DNA of 64,000 nucleotides from Aurantiacibacter rhizosphaerae (GCF_009807005.1 NZ_WUBR01000002.1:372001-436000); one strand, 5' to 3'. Shown: positions 19,351 through 29,346, counted from the stretch's first letter. Numbers and translations: made by a program. The notes: a model not told the origin generated them from the letters alone.

Positions 19351-21093
19351 GTGTCGGACGAACGCAGCGGCGCTGCGATATTAGTTGAGAGCCTGGTGCG
19401 TCAGGGTGTCGAATATGTCTTCGGCTATCCGGGCGGCGCAGTGCTGCCCATTTACGACGAACTGTTTTCCGACAATCGCGTGCGCCACATCCTCGTGCGG
19501 CACGAAGCTGGCGCGGCGCATGCAGCGGAAGGCTATGCCCGCTCCACCGGCAAGCCCGGCGTCGTGCTCGTCACCTCCGGCCCCGGCGCCACCAATGCCA
19601 TTACCGGCATTGCCGATGCCTTCATGGATTCCATCCCGCTGGTGGTGATCACCGGCCAGGTGCCCACCAACCTCATCGGCACCGATGCCTTCCAGGAAGC
19701 CGACACCGTTGGCCTGACGCGGCATTGTTCAAAGCACAACTACTTGGTGAAAGACCCGGCAGACTTGGCCGCGACGATCGAGGAAGCTTTCGAGATCGCC
19801 ATGACCGGCCGCCCCGGCCCCGTCGTCATCGATATTCCCAAGAACGTGCAGATCGCAACGGCAGACATGCCCGAAGGCGCGGCAGAACGGCGCAAGCGAT
19901 ACCAGCCGCGCACCGTAGCAGCGCCGGAGGAGATTGCCGAGGCCATCGATCTGATCGCCAATGCTGAAAGGCCCGTCCTTTATACAGGCGGCGGCGTGAT
20001 CAACGCCGGGCCGCAGGCATCGGCTGCCTTGCGCAAGTTCCAGCAGCTGACGGGCGCGCCGCTCACCTCCACCTTGATGGGCCTGGGCGCGTTTCCGGCA
20101 GACCACCCGGACTGGCTGGGAATGCTGGGCATGCACGGCACTTACGAAGCCAACATGACGATGAACCAGTGCGATGTCATGGTGTGCGTCGGCGCGCGCT
20201 TTGATGATCGCGTGACCGGCCGACTGGATGCCTTTGCGCCGGGTTCCACGAAGATCCACATCGATATCGACCGCGCCAGCATCAACAAGGTTGTGCCGGT
20301 GGATCTGGGCATCGTGGGCGATTGCGGCACCGTTCTGGAACAGATGATCGAGTGCTGGGGCAACCGCAAAGCTGCGGACCTGAGCGAATGGAAAGCCCGC
20401 GTTGCCGGGTGGAAGGCGCGTGACAGCCTGGCCTATCCGGCAACCGAGAACACGCTGATGCCGCAAAAGGCGATTGAAACGCTGTTCGCCATGACGAAGG
20501 ACCGCGATCCCATCATCTCCACCGAAGTGGGGCAGCACCAGATGTGGGCGGCGCAGTATTTCGGCTTCATGGCGCCTAACAAGTGGCTCACCAGCGGTGG
20601 CCTTGGCACGATGGGCTATGGCCTGCCTGCCGCAATCGGCGCGCAGCTGGGCAATCCGGATGACCTGGTGATCGATATCGCCGGAGAGGCCAGCATCCAG
20701 ATGAATATCCAGGAACTGGGCACCGCCAGCCAGTTCCGCCTGCCGGTGAAGGTGTTCATCCTCAATAACGAGTACATGGGCATGGTTCGCCAGTGGCAGG
20801 AACTGACCTATGAAAGCCGTTATTCCAACAGCTATTCAGACAGCCTGCCGGATTTCGTGGCGCTGGCCGAAAGCTATGGCTGGAAGGGTATCCGCATCAA
20901 TTCCGAAAGCGAGCTGGAGGATGGCATCCGTGCCATGCTGGAGCATGATGGGCCAGTGATGGTGGATTGCCTCGTATCGAAGGATGCCAATTGCTACCCG
21001 ATGATTCCGTCGGGCGCGGCGCACACCGAAATGCTGCTGCATGGTGATCGCACCAGCGGCATCATGGCTGATGAAGCCAAGGCTCTGGTGTAA
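19351..21093 (+). CDS. ilvB: Acetolactate synthase large subunit
   Basis: A 580-residue ThDP- and FAD-dependent enzyme, first common step of valine, leucine and isoleucine synthesis. Motifs seen: [17 protein letters not shown] with the catalytic-region [36 protein letters not shown], the ThDP-binding [16 protein letters not shown], and [12 protein letters not shown], where the usual GDGSF is GEASI. The start is the GTG at 19351 with GAAGGAG just upstream. It is followed 14 bp later by the regulatory subunit. Confidence 0.98.
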   Translation: MSDERSGAAILVESLVRQGVEYVFGYPGGAVLPIYDELFSDNRVRHILVRHEAGAAHAAEGYARSTGKPGVVLVTSGPGATNAITGIADAFMDSIPLVVITGQVPTNLIGTDAFQEADTVGLTRHCSKHNYLVKDPADLAATIEEAFEIAMTGRPGPVVIDIPKNVQIATADMPEGAAERRKRYQPRTVAAPEEIAEAIDLIANAERPVLYTGGGVINAGPQASAALRKFQQLTGAPLTSTLMGLGAFPADHPDWLGMLGMHGTYEANMTMNQCDVMVCVGARFDDRVTGRLDAFAPGSTKIHIDIDRASINKVVPVDLGIVGDCGTVLEQMIECWGNRKAADLSEWKARVAGWKARDSLAYPATENTLMPQKAIETLFAMTKDRDPIISTEVGQHQMWAAQYFGFMAPNKWLTSGGLGTMGYGLPAAIGAQLGNPDDLVIDIAGEASIQMNIQELGTASQFRLPVKVFILNNEYMGMVRQWQELTYESRYSNSYSDSLPDFVALAESYGWKGIRINSESELEDGIRAMLEHDGPVMVDCLVSKDANCYPMIPSGAAHTEMLLHGDRTSGIMADEAKALV

Positions 21094-21107
21094 GGACAAT
21101 CAGCGAC

Positions 21108-21622
21108 ATGAAAATTCAGCATCGCGAAGCCGAACGGCATGTTCTTACTGTCGTGGTTGATAATGAACCGGGCATCTTGGCCAAGATCACCGGCCTGTTC
21201 ACCGCGCGCGGCTATAATATCGATAGCCTGACCGTGGCGGACATCTCCGAAGATCACGCAATCAGCCGCATCACCGTGGTTACCGGCGGCCCGCCGCAGG
21301 TGATAGACCAGATCATGGCACAGCTGGAACGGCTGGTGCCGGTTCACCGCGTGACGGACCTTACCGACGAAGGCCCGCATGTGGAGCGTGAACTGGCGCT
21401 GGTGAAAGTGCGCGGCACGGGTGAAAACCGGGTGGAGGCATTGCGCATCGCCGATGTCTTCCGTGCCAGCGTCGTCGACACCACGACCGAAAGCTTCGTT
21501 TTCGAATTGACCGGCGCCAAGGACAAGATCGACAATTTCGTCGCCCTGATGCGCAGCCTCGGGCTGGTCGAAGTCGGCCGGTCCGGTGTCGTGGGCATGA
21601 TGCGCGGCAGCGAGGGGTCTTG

Positions 21623-21623
<1 letters not shown>
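21108..21623 (+). CDS. ilvN: Acetolactate synthase small (regulatory) subunit
   Basis: A 171-residue protein with an N-terminal ACT domain (VVVDNEPGILAKITGLFTARGYNIDSL) that binds valine in this family and gives feedback control of IlvB. A second conserved domain (about residues 80-165, with FELTGAKDKIDNFVALM) follows. Standard length. It is cotranscribed with ilvB and overlaps the start region of the next small gene by one base. Confidence 0.98.
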
Positions 21624-22953
<1,330 letters not shown>

Positions 22954-22972
22954 CCTCAGCCGATCAAGTTTA

Positions 22973-23030
22973 TCCCGGTGGACAATGTCATGACGCTGCG
23001 TACACTTGCAGTGCAGACTTTCCACCGGGA
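22973..23030 (+). promoter_or_regulatory. Inverted repeat spanning the leader of the YceI gene
   Basis: A perfect 10-bp inverted repeat, TCCCGGTGGA (22973-22982) and TCCACCGGGA (23021-23030), with 38 bases between. The right arm contains most of the GGGAG ribosome-binding site of the YceI gene. If transcribed, it would sequester that site; at DNA level it could be a spaced operator. Confidence 0.6.
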
Positions 23031-23038
23031 GACTTACC

Positions 23039-23683
23039 ATGCGTAAACCGATTCTGGCCCTTCTGGGCGCAGCCGCAATTTCCACCGCCGCAATTACCGT
23101 CGCACAAACCGACGGCGCAGAAGACGGCGCGATGGACACCAGCGCCATCACATCGGGCAGCTATTCCACCGATCCATCGCACACTCTGGTTGTCTGGGGC
23201 CTCGATCACCTGGGCTTCAACGATTATTTCGGCATCTTTGGTGACATCACCGGCACGCTGGAACTCGATACAGAAACGCTGTCGAACTCATCCGTCGACG
23301 TCACCATTCCTATCGCGGATGTCACCGTCGCCAGCCAGGGCCTGAAGGACCATCTTCTTCGCGCCGGTGAAGATGGCGCCGATCCCGATTTCTTCGGCCC
23401 CTCTCCCGAACCTGCGCGGTTCGTGTCCACTGCCGTTCACCAGACGGGCGATCACAGCGCGCACATCATGGGCGATCTCACCTTCAACGGCGTTACCAAG
23501 CCTGTCACCATCAATGCAGAGCTTTCGGGCATGGGCGTCAACGGTATGAGCCAGAAGGAAACCGTGGGCTTCCATGGCACCACCACCATCACGCGTTCCG
23601 AGTGGAACCTTGGCTGGGGCACGCAGTTCGGCCTGGGTGATGAGGTTGAGCTGGATATCACGGTCGCCTTCGAAAAGGACTGA
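23039..23683 (+). CDS. YceI-family periplasmic protein
   Basis: A 214-residue protein with a signal peptide (about residues 1-23, ending ITVAQ) and a YceI lipocalin-like domain (about 40-214). Family marks are YSTDPSHTLVVWGLDHLGF at the domain start, the central VTKPVTINAELSG and the terminal DEVELDITVAFEKD. YceI proteins bind isoprenoid lipids such as polyprenols and are often stress-induced. The start at 23039 follows a GGGAG site; an upstream start at 23006 would add 11 residues before the signal. A terminator follows. Confidence 0.93.
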   Translation: MRKPILALLGAAAISTAAITVAQTDGAEDGAMDTSAITSGSYSTDPSHTLVVWGLDHLGFNDYFGIFGDITGTLELDTETLSNSSVDVTIPIADVTVASQGLKDHLLRAGEDGADPDFFGPSPEPARFVSTAVHQTGDHSAHIMGDLTFNGVTKPVTINAELSGMGVNGMSQKETVGFHGTTTITRSEWNLGWGTQFGLGDEVELDITVAFEKD

Positions 23684-23701
23684 CCTTTAGCGAACACCAC
23701 G

Positions 23702-23740
23702 CGGGGTGCGGGGCCTGTCGGCTGCGCACCCCGTTTCGTA
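23702..23740 (+). terminator. Probable intrinsic terminator after the YceI gene
   Basis: A 9-bp GC-rich stem CGGGGTGCG/CGCACCCCG with a 14-base loop is followed by TTTCGTATTT. The T-tract is interrupted, so termination may be partial. It separates the YceI gene from the leuA leader. Confidence 0.65.
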
Positions 23741-23793
23741 TTTGGCTGAATTGTGGCTGGACCTGTTAACCAATAGTCCCTAGGTATATCCAC

Positions 23794-23841
23794 ATGACGC
23801 AGGCCTACAGCCTTCTCCTGCTGCGACTAACACGCCCTTAG
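23794..23841 (+). CDS. leuL: leu leader peptide
   Basis: A 15-codon frame, ATG to TAG, reading MTQAYSLLLLRLTRP: four consecutive leucines and a fifth one residue later. It lies about 120 bp before leuA and directly before several strong RNA stems. This is the classic design of an amino-acid-specific attenuator, in which ribosome stalling at Leu codons under leucine shortage switches RNA folds. It is too short for normal gene finding. Its ribosome-binding site is weak (AGGTATATCCAC upstream). Confidence 0.85.
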   Translation: MTQAYSLLLLRLTRP

Positions 23842-23959
23842 GCGTGCCATTTGTCCTGCCCATCTGGCAGGAACCTCGTCTAAGGGCCTTTCCACCTCTC
23901 GTTGAAAAATGTGCGCCGGCTCTTGCCGTGCGCGTCGCAAGTCGAAAAAGGCTGTAGCC
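23831..23959 (+). promoter_or_regulatory. leuA attenuator leader: competing RNA stems
   Basis: Stem A: CACGCC/GGCGTG (23831-23846). Stem B: 11 bp, GCCCTTAGGCG (23834-23844) with CGTCTAAGGGC (23877-23887), one G-T pair; it cannot form together with A. Stem C, nested in B: TCCTGCC/GGCAGGA (23854-23872). A long-range 8-bp match joins CTACAGCC in the leader peptide (23805-23812) to GGCTGTAG (23950-23957), just beside the leuA ribosome-binding site. I see no clear T-run terminator, so control could be by Rho or at translation. Confidence 0.7.
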
Positions 23960-23962
23960 ATC

Positions 23963-25660
23963 ATGCCCATGTTGTCCGATCCCTCGGCCAAGTACCGCCC
24001 GTTTCCGCAGGTAAACCTGCCCGACAGGCAGTGGCCCACCCGCACCATCACCGCCCCGCCCCGCTGGCTGAGTACAGACCTGCGCGATGGCAACCAGTCG
24101 ATCATCGATCCGATGGACCGCGCGAAAAAGACGCGCTTCTTCGATCTACTGGTGGAAGTGGGCGTGAAGGAAGTCGAGGTCGGCTTCCCGGCTGCCGGTC
24201 AGACCGAGTTCGATTTCATCAGCTGGCTGGTGCAATCGGGCAAAGTGCCGGAAGACGTGGTGGTGCAGGTGCTCACCCAGTCGCGCGAGGACCTCATCAC
24301 GCGCAGCTTCGAAAGCCTGGAGGGCGCGCATTCCGCCATCGTACACTTGTACAATGCCGTCAGCCCCGCATGGCGCGACATCGTGTTCCGCATGAGCCGT
24401 GACGAAGTTCGCGAGATTGCCGTGCGCGGCGCGCAATTGCTGGTGGACGAGGCCGCGAAACGGCCCGGCACGAAATGGCAGTTCGAATACTCGCCGGAAA
24501 CCTTCTCCACCGCAGAACTCGATTTCAGCTTGGAGGTTTGCGAGGCGGTGATGAACGTCGTCGGCCCGACGAAGGACTGGCCGATCATCCTCAACCTGCC
24601 CGCCACGGTAGAGGCCGCCACCCCCAATATCTACGCCGACCAGATCGAGTATTTCTGCCGCAACCTGCCCAATCGCGAGGCGGCGGTTATCAGCCTGCAC
24701 ACGCACAATGATCGCGGCACCGGCGTTGCCGCGGCAGAACTTGGCCTGATGGCGGGCGCCGATCGCATTGAAGGCTGCCTGTTCGGCAATGGAGAGCGCA
24801 CGGGCAATTGCTGCCTCGTGACAGTGGCGCTCAACATGTACACGCAAGGCATTGATCCGGAACTCGATTTCTCGGACATCGACAAGGTGATCGAGACGGT
24901 GGAATATTGCAACGAACTTCCCGTTCACCAGCGCCACCCATATGGCGGCGAACTGGTGTTCACGGCCTTTTCCGGCAGCCATCAGGATGCCATCAAGAAG
25001 GGCTTCGAGGCGCATGATCAGCAGAATGACGAGCAGTGGCGCGTGCCCTATCTGCCCATCGATCCTGCCGATCTTGGCCGCGATTACGAGGCTGTGATCC
25101 GCGTGAACTCGCAATCCGGCAAGGGCGGCTTTGCCTGGGTGCTGCAACAGATGCAGGGCCTGAAACTGCCCAAGAAATTGCAGGCCGATTTCTCCAAGCA
25201 CGTGCAGTTCATGGCCGATGATACGGGCCGCGAGCTCAACGCCCCCGACATCTGGGAATGCTTCAAGAAAACCTATTACTTGCAGGTCGAGAACCGCAAA
25301 TTCGCGCTGGTCGATTATGACGAGGCGCGCGCTGCCGATGGGGACAAGGTCTTCACCGGCACGATCAAGGTGGATGGCGAGGAACAGCGCGTATCGGGCC
25401 GCGGCAAGGGCCTGATCTCGTCTGTCCTGGCGACGATCCGCGAGACTTACGGCCTCGATTTCGAGGTGCGCGATTATTCCGAGCATGCGCTGGGCACCGG
25501 CGTCGATTCGCGCGCGGCGGCCTATATCGAATGGGCCCTGCCCGACGGGCGCAGCGGCTGGGGCGTGGGGATTGACGATGACGTGGCCACCGCCAGCGTG
25601 CGCGCGATCCTGTCTGCCGCCAATGGCGCGGCACACGGGCCGGGCACCCAGAAGTTCTGA
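23963..25660 (+). CDS. leuA: 2-isopropylmalate synthase (type 2)
   Basis: A 565-residue committed enzyme of leucine synthesis, condensing acetyl-CoA with 2-oxoisovalerate. The metal and substrate motif STDLRDGNQSIIDPMD (the DGNQ form marks the type-2 group), SLHTHNDRGTG and LFGNGERTGN are present. A C-terminal regulatory domain (about residues 430-560) gives leucine feedback in this family. The start at 23963 (or ATG 23969) follows an AAAAAGG site; the frame upstream to 23909 is leader. Regulated by the leucine leader peptide described separately. Confidence 0.97.
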   Translation: MPMLSDPSAKYRPFPQVNLPDRQWPTRTITAPPRWLSTDLRDGNQSIIDPMDRAKKTRFFDLLVEVGVKEVEVGFPAAGQTEFDFISWLVQSGKVPEDVVVQVLTQSREDLITRSFESLEGAHSAIVHLYNAVSPAWRDIVFRMSRDEVREIAVRGAQLLVDEAAKRPGTKWQFEYSPETFSTAELDFSLEVCEAVMNVVGPTKDWPIILNLPATVEAATPNIYADQIEYFCRNLPNREAAVISLHTHNDRGTGVAAAELGLMAGADRIEGCLFGNGERTGNCCLVTVALNMYTQGIDPELDFSDIDKVIETVEYCNELPVHQRHPYGGELVFTAFSGSHQDAIKKGFEAHDQQNDEQWRVPYLPIDPADLGRDYEAVIRVNSQSGKGGFAWVLQQMQGLKLPKKLQADFSKHVQFMADDTGRELNAPDIWECFKKTYYLQVENRKFALVDYDEARAADGDKVFTGTIKVDGEEQRVSGRGKGLISSVLATIRETYGLDFEVRDYSEHALGTGVDSRAAAYIEWALPDGRSGWGVGIDDDVATASVRAILSAANGAAHGPGTQKF

Positions 25661-25670
25661 TCGACGGTGC

Positions 25671-26237
25671 TTAATCCGATCCGGTGGCAGACCATAGCTG
25701 GTCCACCATCGCATCAAGCTCGGTGAAATCCACGCCGGAGGTGAAGGGGTCCTTCCGGCTGAGGCGCAGGCGGTTGTTTCCGGGATCCAGCAACCGCCTG
25801 CGCAGCGCCCGTTGCAGCAATTGCAAACTGAGAACGGCATCGCGCGCGGCATCCATCGGCCTGCGCGTCCTGCCGCGCGACCATTCCGCCTCGATCTGCC
25901 CCACCCGTTCCAGCACCATCGCGTTATACAGGCGATGCGGCCCGCGGTGCAGCGGCAGCCCCACGCGCAGCGCAGCCGCCGTGCTGCACGGCAGCAGCAG
26001 GCCGTTCCGCCGAAAATCATCGAAACCAACAGGCTCCCGCCCAAGGTAGGACAGCATCGCGCCCAGCGCACCGGTTTTCAGGATCTGGCGGGGCAGCAAA
26101 TGGTGCCGCTGCATGTCTGCCTGAAAGTCAGGGCGGCCACGCATGTTCACAGACCGAAACGGCAGAGCCGGACGGTCTTTCCAAAGATGTGATCCGCTAA
26201 CCCTTCGGGCTACGTCGTTTAGTGCGCGCCCCTCCAC
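25671..26237 (-). CDS. AHH-motif (HNH/Endo VII superfamily-like) protein
   Basis: Up to 188 residues. The recognisable part begins at LPFRSVNMRG and carries MQRHHLLPRQIL followed by GFDDFRRNGLLLP and LPLHRGPHRLYN. This double-His, then HxxxH-like arrangement is that of the AHH family, a predicted nuclease branch of the HNH/Endonuclease VII superfamily. It has no signal peptide or toxin-delivery domain and no recognisable immunity partner. Start uncertain: the only upstream start is a GTG at 26237 that overlaps the next gene's end by 19 bp; GTG 26150 would cut the conserved region. Activity is unproven. Confidence 0.72.
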   Translation of the reverse strand: MEGRALNDVARRVSGSHLWKDRPALPFRSVNMRGRPDFQADMQRHHLLPRQILKTGALGAMLSYLGREPVGFDDFRRNGLLLPCSTAAALRVGLPLHRGPHRLYNAMVLERVGQIEAEWSRGRTRRPMDAARDAVLSLQLLQRALRRRLLDPGNNRLRLSRKDPFTSGVDFTELDAMVDQLWSATGSD

Positions 26238-27160
26238 ACCTCGACAATACCCGAGTTATCCACAGGTTCCAGTCTTAATGTCTCCCCGGAAGGACCTGTA
26301 AAATCGAAACTTTGTGTGATTCGCCCGTTCTCAACCAGCCAGTTGAGCAGGCGCAGGGCGATCTTCGATGCCTCGGCCCGGTCGGTCACCACTTCGGGCG
26401 TCATGTACAATTCCTGCCCGGTGAATAGCGACAGCCCCTCGCTCTGTAGCCCGCCAGTATCGGTGGGGAACAGCGCCGCCAGGCCGAGGCCGGGGAACGC
26501 CCCGCCCTCTATCCAGCCCATCACGCTGCGGCGGAAATAATCGGCATTGCTGACGGCGCGTGCGGGATGCCAGGCAACGGCCTGCACATTATCCATCTGC
26601 GCCAGCGTGGCCGCCACCATCGCCAGCGTCCGCACCACGGGAAACATGGTGCCGCCTGCAGCAAGGTGGGGGCCGGGCTGGATCATAATCGCCTCATACT
26701 GCGCGGGATCAAAGCCCGGCGCCGTGCCGAATGTGTGCACGGTTCCCGGCTGGGAACTGCCGGGTTGCGGGGCCAGCCCGGTGAGATCGAAGGTCATGCC
26801 ATTGGCCAGCAGTTCCAGCCACCCCTCACCATCCTGCCCGCCAGTGGCGGAAGGATCGAGGCTGACGCAGAACTGCGTGCAGGAATTCGCAAGTGCGACA
26901 ATTTCTTGCGCGCACGGCCGCTGCCCCGCAGCAAACAGCAGCGAGGCGGAGGATTTTATCGCTTTGTGATCAAGGCGTTCGGCACTGGTGATAGATGCTG
27001 TCCCTCTTCCCCTCCAATGCCGGAAAGCCTGCCTTGAAAGCAGCTTTTGGTCGAGTCCTCGTACGCTTAAGTTAGGCAACCAGCTTTGCAATATGCCATT
27101 ATTGCGCGGTAAACGTGTCTGTAGAGAGAAACGCGTGCCCCGTTGGAACACGCCGCGCAA
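26219..27160 (-). CDS. Conserved-looking protein of unknown function
   Basis: The frame encodes up to 313 residues, but protein-like sequence is convincing only from about 26970 downward (SSASLLFAAGQRPCAQEIVA). From there it is a soluble 246-residue protein with a Trp/Gly/Pro-rich middle (AVAWHPARAVSNADYFRRSV, GGAFPGLGLAALFP). It resembles DUF4261-type proteins in layout, a weak suggestion only. Possible starts are TTG at 27160, 27091 or 27079. An ATA at 26959 lies where the conserved part begins. Divergent from recJ. Its 3' end overlaps the AHH gene, so the two are probably one unit. Confidence 0.65.
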   Translation of the reverse strand: MRGVFQRGTRFSLQTRLPRNNGILQSWLPNLSVRGLDQKLLSRQAFRHWRGRGTASITSAERLDHKAIKSSASLLFAAGQRPCAQEIVALANSCTQFCVSLDPSATGGQDGEGWLELLANGMTFDLTGLAPQPGSSQPGTVHTFGTAPGFDPAQYEAIMIQPGPHLAAGGTMFPVVRTLAMVAATLAQMDNVQAVAWHPARAVSNADYFRRSVMGWIEGGAFPGLGLAALFPTDTGGLQSEGLSLFTGQELYMTPEVVTDRAEASKIALRLLNWLVENGRITQSFDFTGPSGETLRLEPVDNSGIVEVWRGAH

Positions 27161-27177
27161 GTCGCTAGATCAACACC

Positions 27178-28959
27178 ATGGCAACACGTTCCGCAATCCT
27201 TGGTGTAACGCAATCCCTCTCTGGCAAGGCGTGGCAATGGCGCGGCGGAAACATGCAGGTGGAAGGCGATCTTCACGATCTTGGCCATGATATCACCACC
27301 CAGCTGCTGCTGTCGCGCGGCGTTGCGCCCGAAGATCTTGATCGCCACCGCCAGCCTGCGCTGCGAGATTTCCTGCCGGACCCATCCCAGTTCAATGACA
27401 TGGACCGCGCGGCTGAACGGATTGCAGAGGCGGTTCTTTCCGGGGAAAGCATTGCCGTCTATGGTGATTATGACGTGGACGGGGCCACCAGTTCTGCCCT
27501 GCTGATCCTGCTGCTGCGCATGCTGGGCCATGATGCGCGGCATTACATTCCGGATCGCCTGCTGGAAGGCTACGGCCCCAGCGGAGAGGCCTTGCTGAAG
27601 CTGGGCGAGGAAGGCTCCAGCCTGATCGTGACGGTGGACTGCGGTGCCATGGCGCACGAGGCGCTGGGCATGGCGCATGATGCCGGGATCGATGTGATCG
27701 TGGTGGATCATCACAAATGCTCTCCCGATCTTCCGCGCACCTATGCGCTGGTCAATCCCAATCGGCTGGACGAGAATGACCTTGCCGCATCGCACGGCCA
27801 TCTTGCCGCGGTTGGCGTCGCCTTCCTGCTGGCCATCGCCGTGGTGCGCACTTTGCGCGCACGAGATTATTTCGCTGATCGGGCTGAGCCCAACCTCATG
27901 TCGCTGCTGGATCTGGTGGCGCTGGGCACCGTGGCCGATGTGGCGGCGATTCGCGGCCTGAACCGCGCCTTCGTGGCGCAGGGCCTGAAAGTGATGGGCA
28001 AGCGCGCCAATATCGGCATGGCCGCGCTGATAGATGCCAGCCGCCTGAAGGCCGCACCCAAGTGCAGCGATTGCGGCTTTGCCCTTGGCCCGCGCATCAA
28101 TGCAGGCGGCCGCGTGGGAGAGGCGACGCTGGGCGTCCGCCTGCTGACCACGCAGGATCCGGAGGAAGCGCGCGCCATTGCAGAGCAGCTTTCCCACCTC
28201 AACGAAGATCGCCGCGCTATCGAGGCGGCGGTGCAGGAAGAGGCAGAGGCGCAGCTTGCCGCGCAGCACAACCGATCCGTCATCTGCGTGGCAGCAAAGG
28301 GCTGGCATCCCGGCGTGATCGGCATCGTGGCCGGGCGGATCAAGGAAAAAACCGGCAAGCCAAGCCTCGCCATCGCGCTGGATGCCGAAACCGGCCAGGG
28401 CAAGGGTTCGGGCCGCTCCATCGCGGGAGTGGACCTTGGCGCCGCCATCATCTCTGCAAGAGAGGCCGGATTGCTGGTGGCGGGCGGCGGCCATGCGATG
28501 GCAGCGGGCCTCACCATCGAATCGGATCGCCTGGATGAATTCCGGGATTGGCTGGATGAACGGCTGGCCGCCACCGTTGCCAAGGCAAGCGCAGAACAGA
28601 CCATGCTTCTGGATCTTTCGGTTGCGCCGGGCGGATTGACGCCGGATCTTGTGGAAACAATGGAAGGGGCCGGTCCCTATGGCATGGGATGGCCCGGCCC
28701 GCGCGTGGCCGTGGGACCGGTGCACATCATCAAGGCCGATATCGTCGGCAATGATCACCTGCGCATCATCGCTGCCGGGCAGGACGGGCGCAGCCTGAAA
28801 GCCATCGCATTCCGCGCTGCTTCCAGTGAAATGGGCCAGTCGATCCTGCACGGTTCGAAGGGCCGCCGCCTGTGGCTGGCAGGGCGCGCAAAAATCGATG
28901 ATTGGGGCGCCAGGCCCGCCGCAGAACTGCACCTGGAAGACGCCGCCTGGGCCGACTGA
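27178..28959 (+). CDS. recJ: Single-stranded-DNA-specific exonuclease RecJ
   Basis: A 593-residue 5'-3' exonuclease used in recombination and mismatch repair. DHH-superfamily motifs are present: AVYGDYDVDGATSSALL, IVTVDCGAMAHEA, VIVVDHHKCS and the DHHA1-type GGRVGEATLGVRLLTT. An OB-like C-terminal part (about residues 470-593) follows. The start at 27178 has no strong ribosome-binding site. A second ATG at 27253 would remove the first 25 residues. Confidence 0.97.
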   Translation: MATRSAILGVTQSLSGKAWQWRGGNMQVEGDLHDLGHDITTQLLLSRGVAPEDLDRHRQPALRDFLPDPSQFNDMDRAAERIAEAVLSGESIAVYGDYDVDGATSSALLILLLRMLGHDARHYIPDRLLEGYGPSGEALLKLGEEGSSLIVTVDCGAMAHEALGMAHDAGIDVIVVDHHKCSPDLPRTYALVNPNRLDENDLAASHGHLAAVGVAFLLAIAVVRTLRARDYFADRAEPNLMSLLDLVALGTVADVAAIRGLNRAFVAQGLKVMGKRANIGMAALIDASRLKAAPKCSDCGFALGPRINAGGRVGEATLGVRLLTTQDPEEARAIAEQLSHLNEDRRAIEAAVQEEAEAQLAAQHNRSVICVAAKGWHPGVIGIVAGRIKEKTGKPSLAIALDAETGQGKGSGRSIAGVDLGAAIISAREAGLLVAGGGHAMAAGLTIESDRLDEFRDWLDERLAATVAKASAEQTMLLDLSVAPGGLTPDLVETMEGAGPYGMGWPGPRVAVGPVHIIKADIVGNDHLRIIAAGQDGRSLKAIAFRAASSEMGQSILHGSKGRRLWLAGRAKIDDWGARPAAELHLEDAAWAD

Positions 28960-29039
28960 CAAAAAGACCGGCAATAATGTTGCAAACGGGGCTTGACCGC
29001 GCGAGTGCATCCCCCTAATTGCGCCGCTCCATCGCACGT

Positions 29040-29114
29040 GGCCCCTTCGTCTAGCGGTTAGGACGCGGCCCTTTCACGGCTGAAACACGGGTTCGATTCC
29101 CGTAGGGGTCACCA
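29040..29114 (+). tRNA. tRNA-Glu (anticodon TTC)
   Basis: 75 bases including the encoded CCA. The acceptor stem GGCCCCT pairs with AGGGGTC (one G-T). The anticodon loop is CTTTCAC with TTC at 29073-29075. The T arm is CGGGTTCGATTCCCG. It is identical to the second copy 147 bp downstream except at the wobble base. Confidence 0.98.
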
Positions 29115-29186
29115 CGATGGATTTGCCTCCTGACAGTAACGGTAGCTAACGGCCCCACCGGGCCCCGCAGCATCCCCTGCATGACA

Positions 29187-29261
29187 GGCCCCTTCGTCTA
29201 GCGGTTAGGACGCGGCCCTCTCACGGCTGAAACACGGGTTCGATTCCCGTAGGGGTCACCA
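29187..29261 (+). tRNA. tRNA-Glu (anticodon CTC)
   Basis: 75 bases including the encoded CCA, with the same arms as the upstream tRNA-Glu. The anticodon loop is CTCTCAC with CTC at 29220-29222, so it reads GAG codons only. The rest of 28960-29346 holds no protein gene that I can support. It contains a 72-bp spacer between the tRNAs and a CCACCT/AGGTGG hairpin at 29290-29312 before phoR. Confidence 0.98.
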
Positions 29262-29315
29262 GCACCGGCATTTATTCACACCCTTGCCCCCACCTTTCAC
29301 CCTTCGAGGTGGAAA

Positions 29316-29322
29316 CTGTCAT
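29316..29322 (+). promoter_or_regulatory. Pho-box half-site upstream of phoR
   Basis: An exact CTGTCAT, the PhoB half-site consensus, lies 25 bp before the phoR start. The next 11-bp repeat is not well conserved (CTCTTGC), so only a half-site is clear. Confidence 0.4.
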
Positions 29323-29346
29323 AATTCTCTTGCATGAGCGCAGCCT

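Noticed and set aside
24146..26071. A 641-codon minus-strand frame opposite leuA
   Set aside because: Antisense shadow of leuA running into another frame of the AHH gene; no protein-like features.
27067..29037. A 656-codon minus-strand frame opposite recJ
   Set aside because: Antisense shadow of recJ.
29040..29261. The repeated 75-bp units as a possible CRISPR or integration (attachment) repeat
   Set aside because: They are complete tRNA genes with correct cloverleaf folding. There are only two copies, and no integrase or foreign segment lies beside them.
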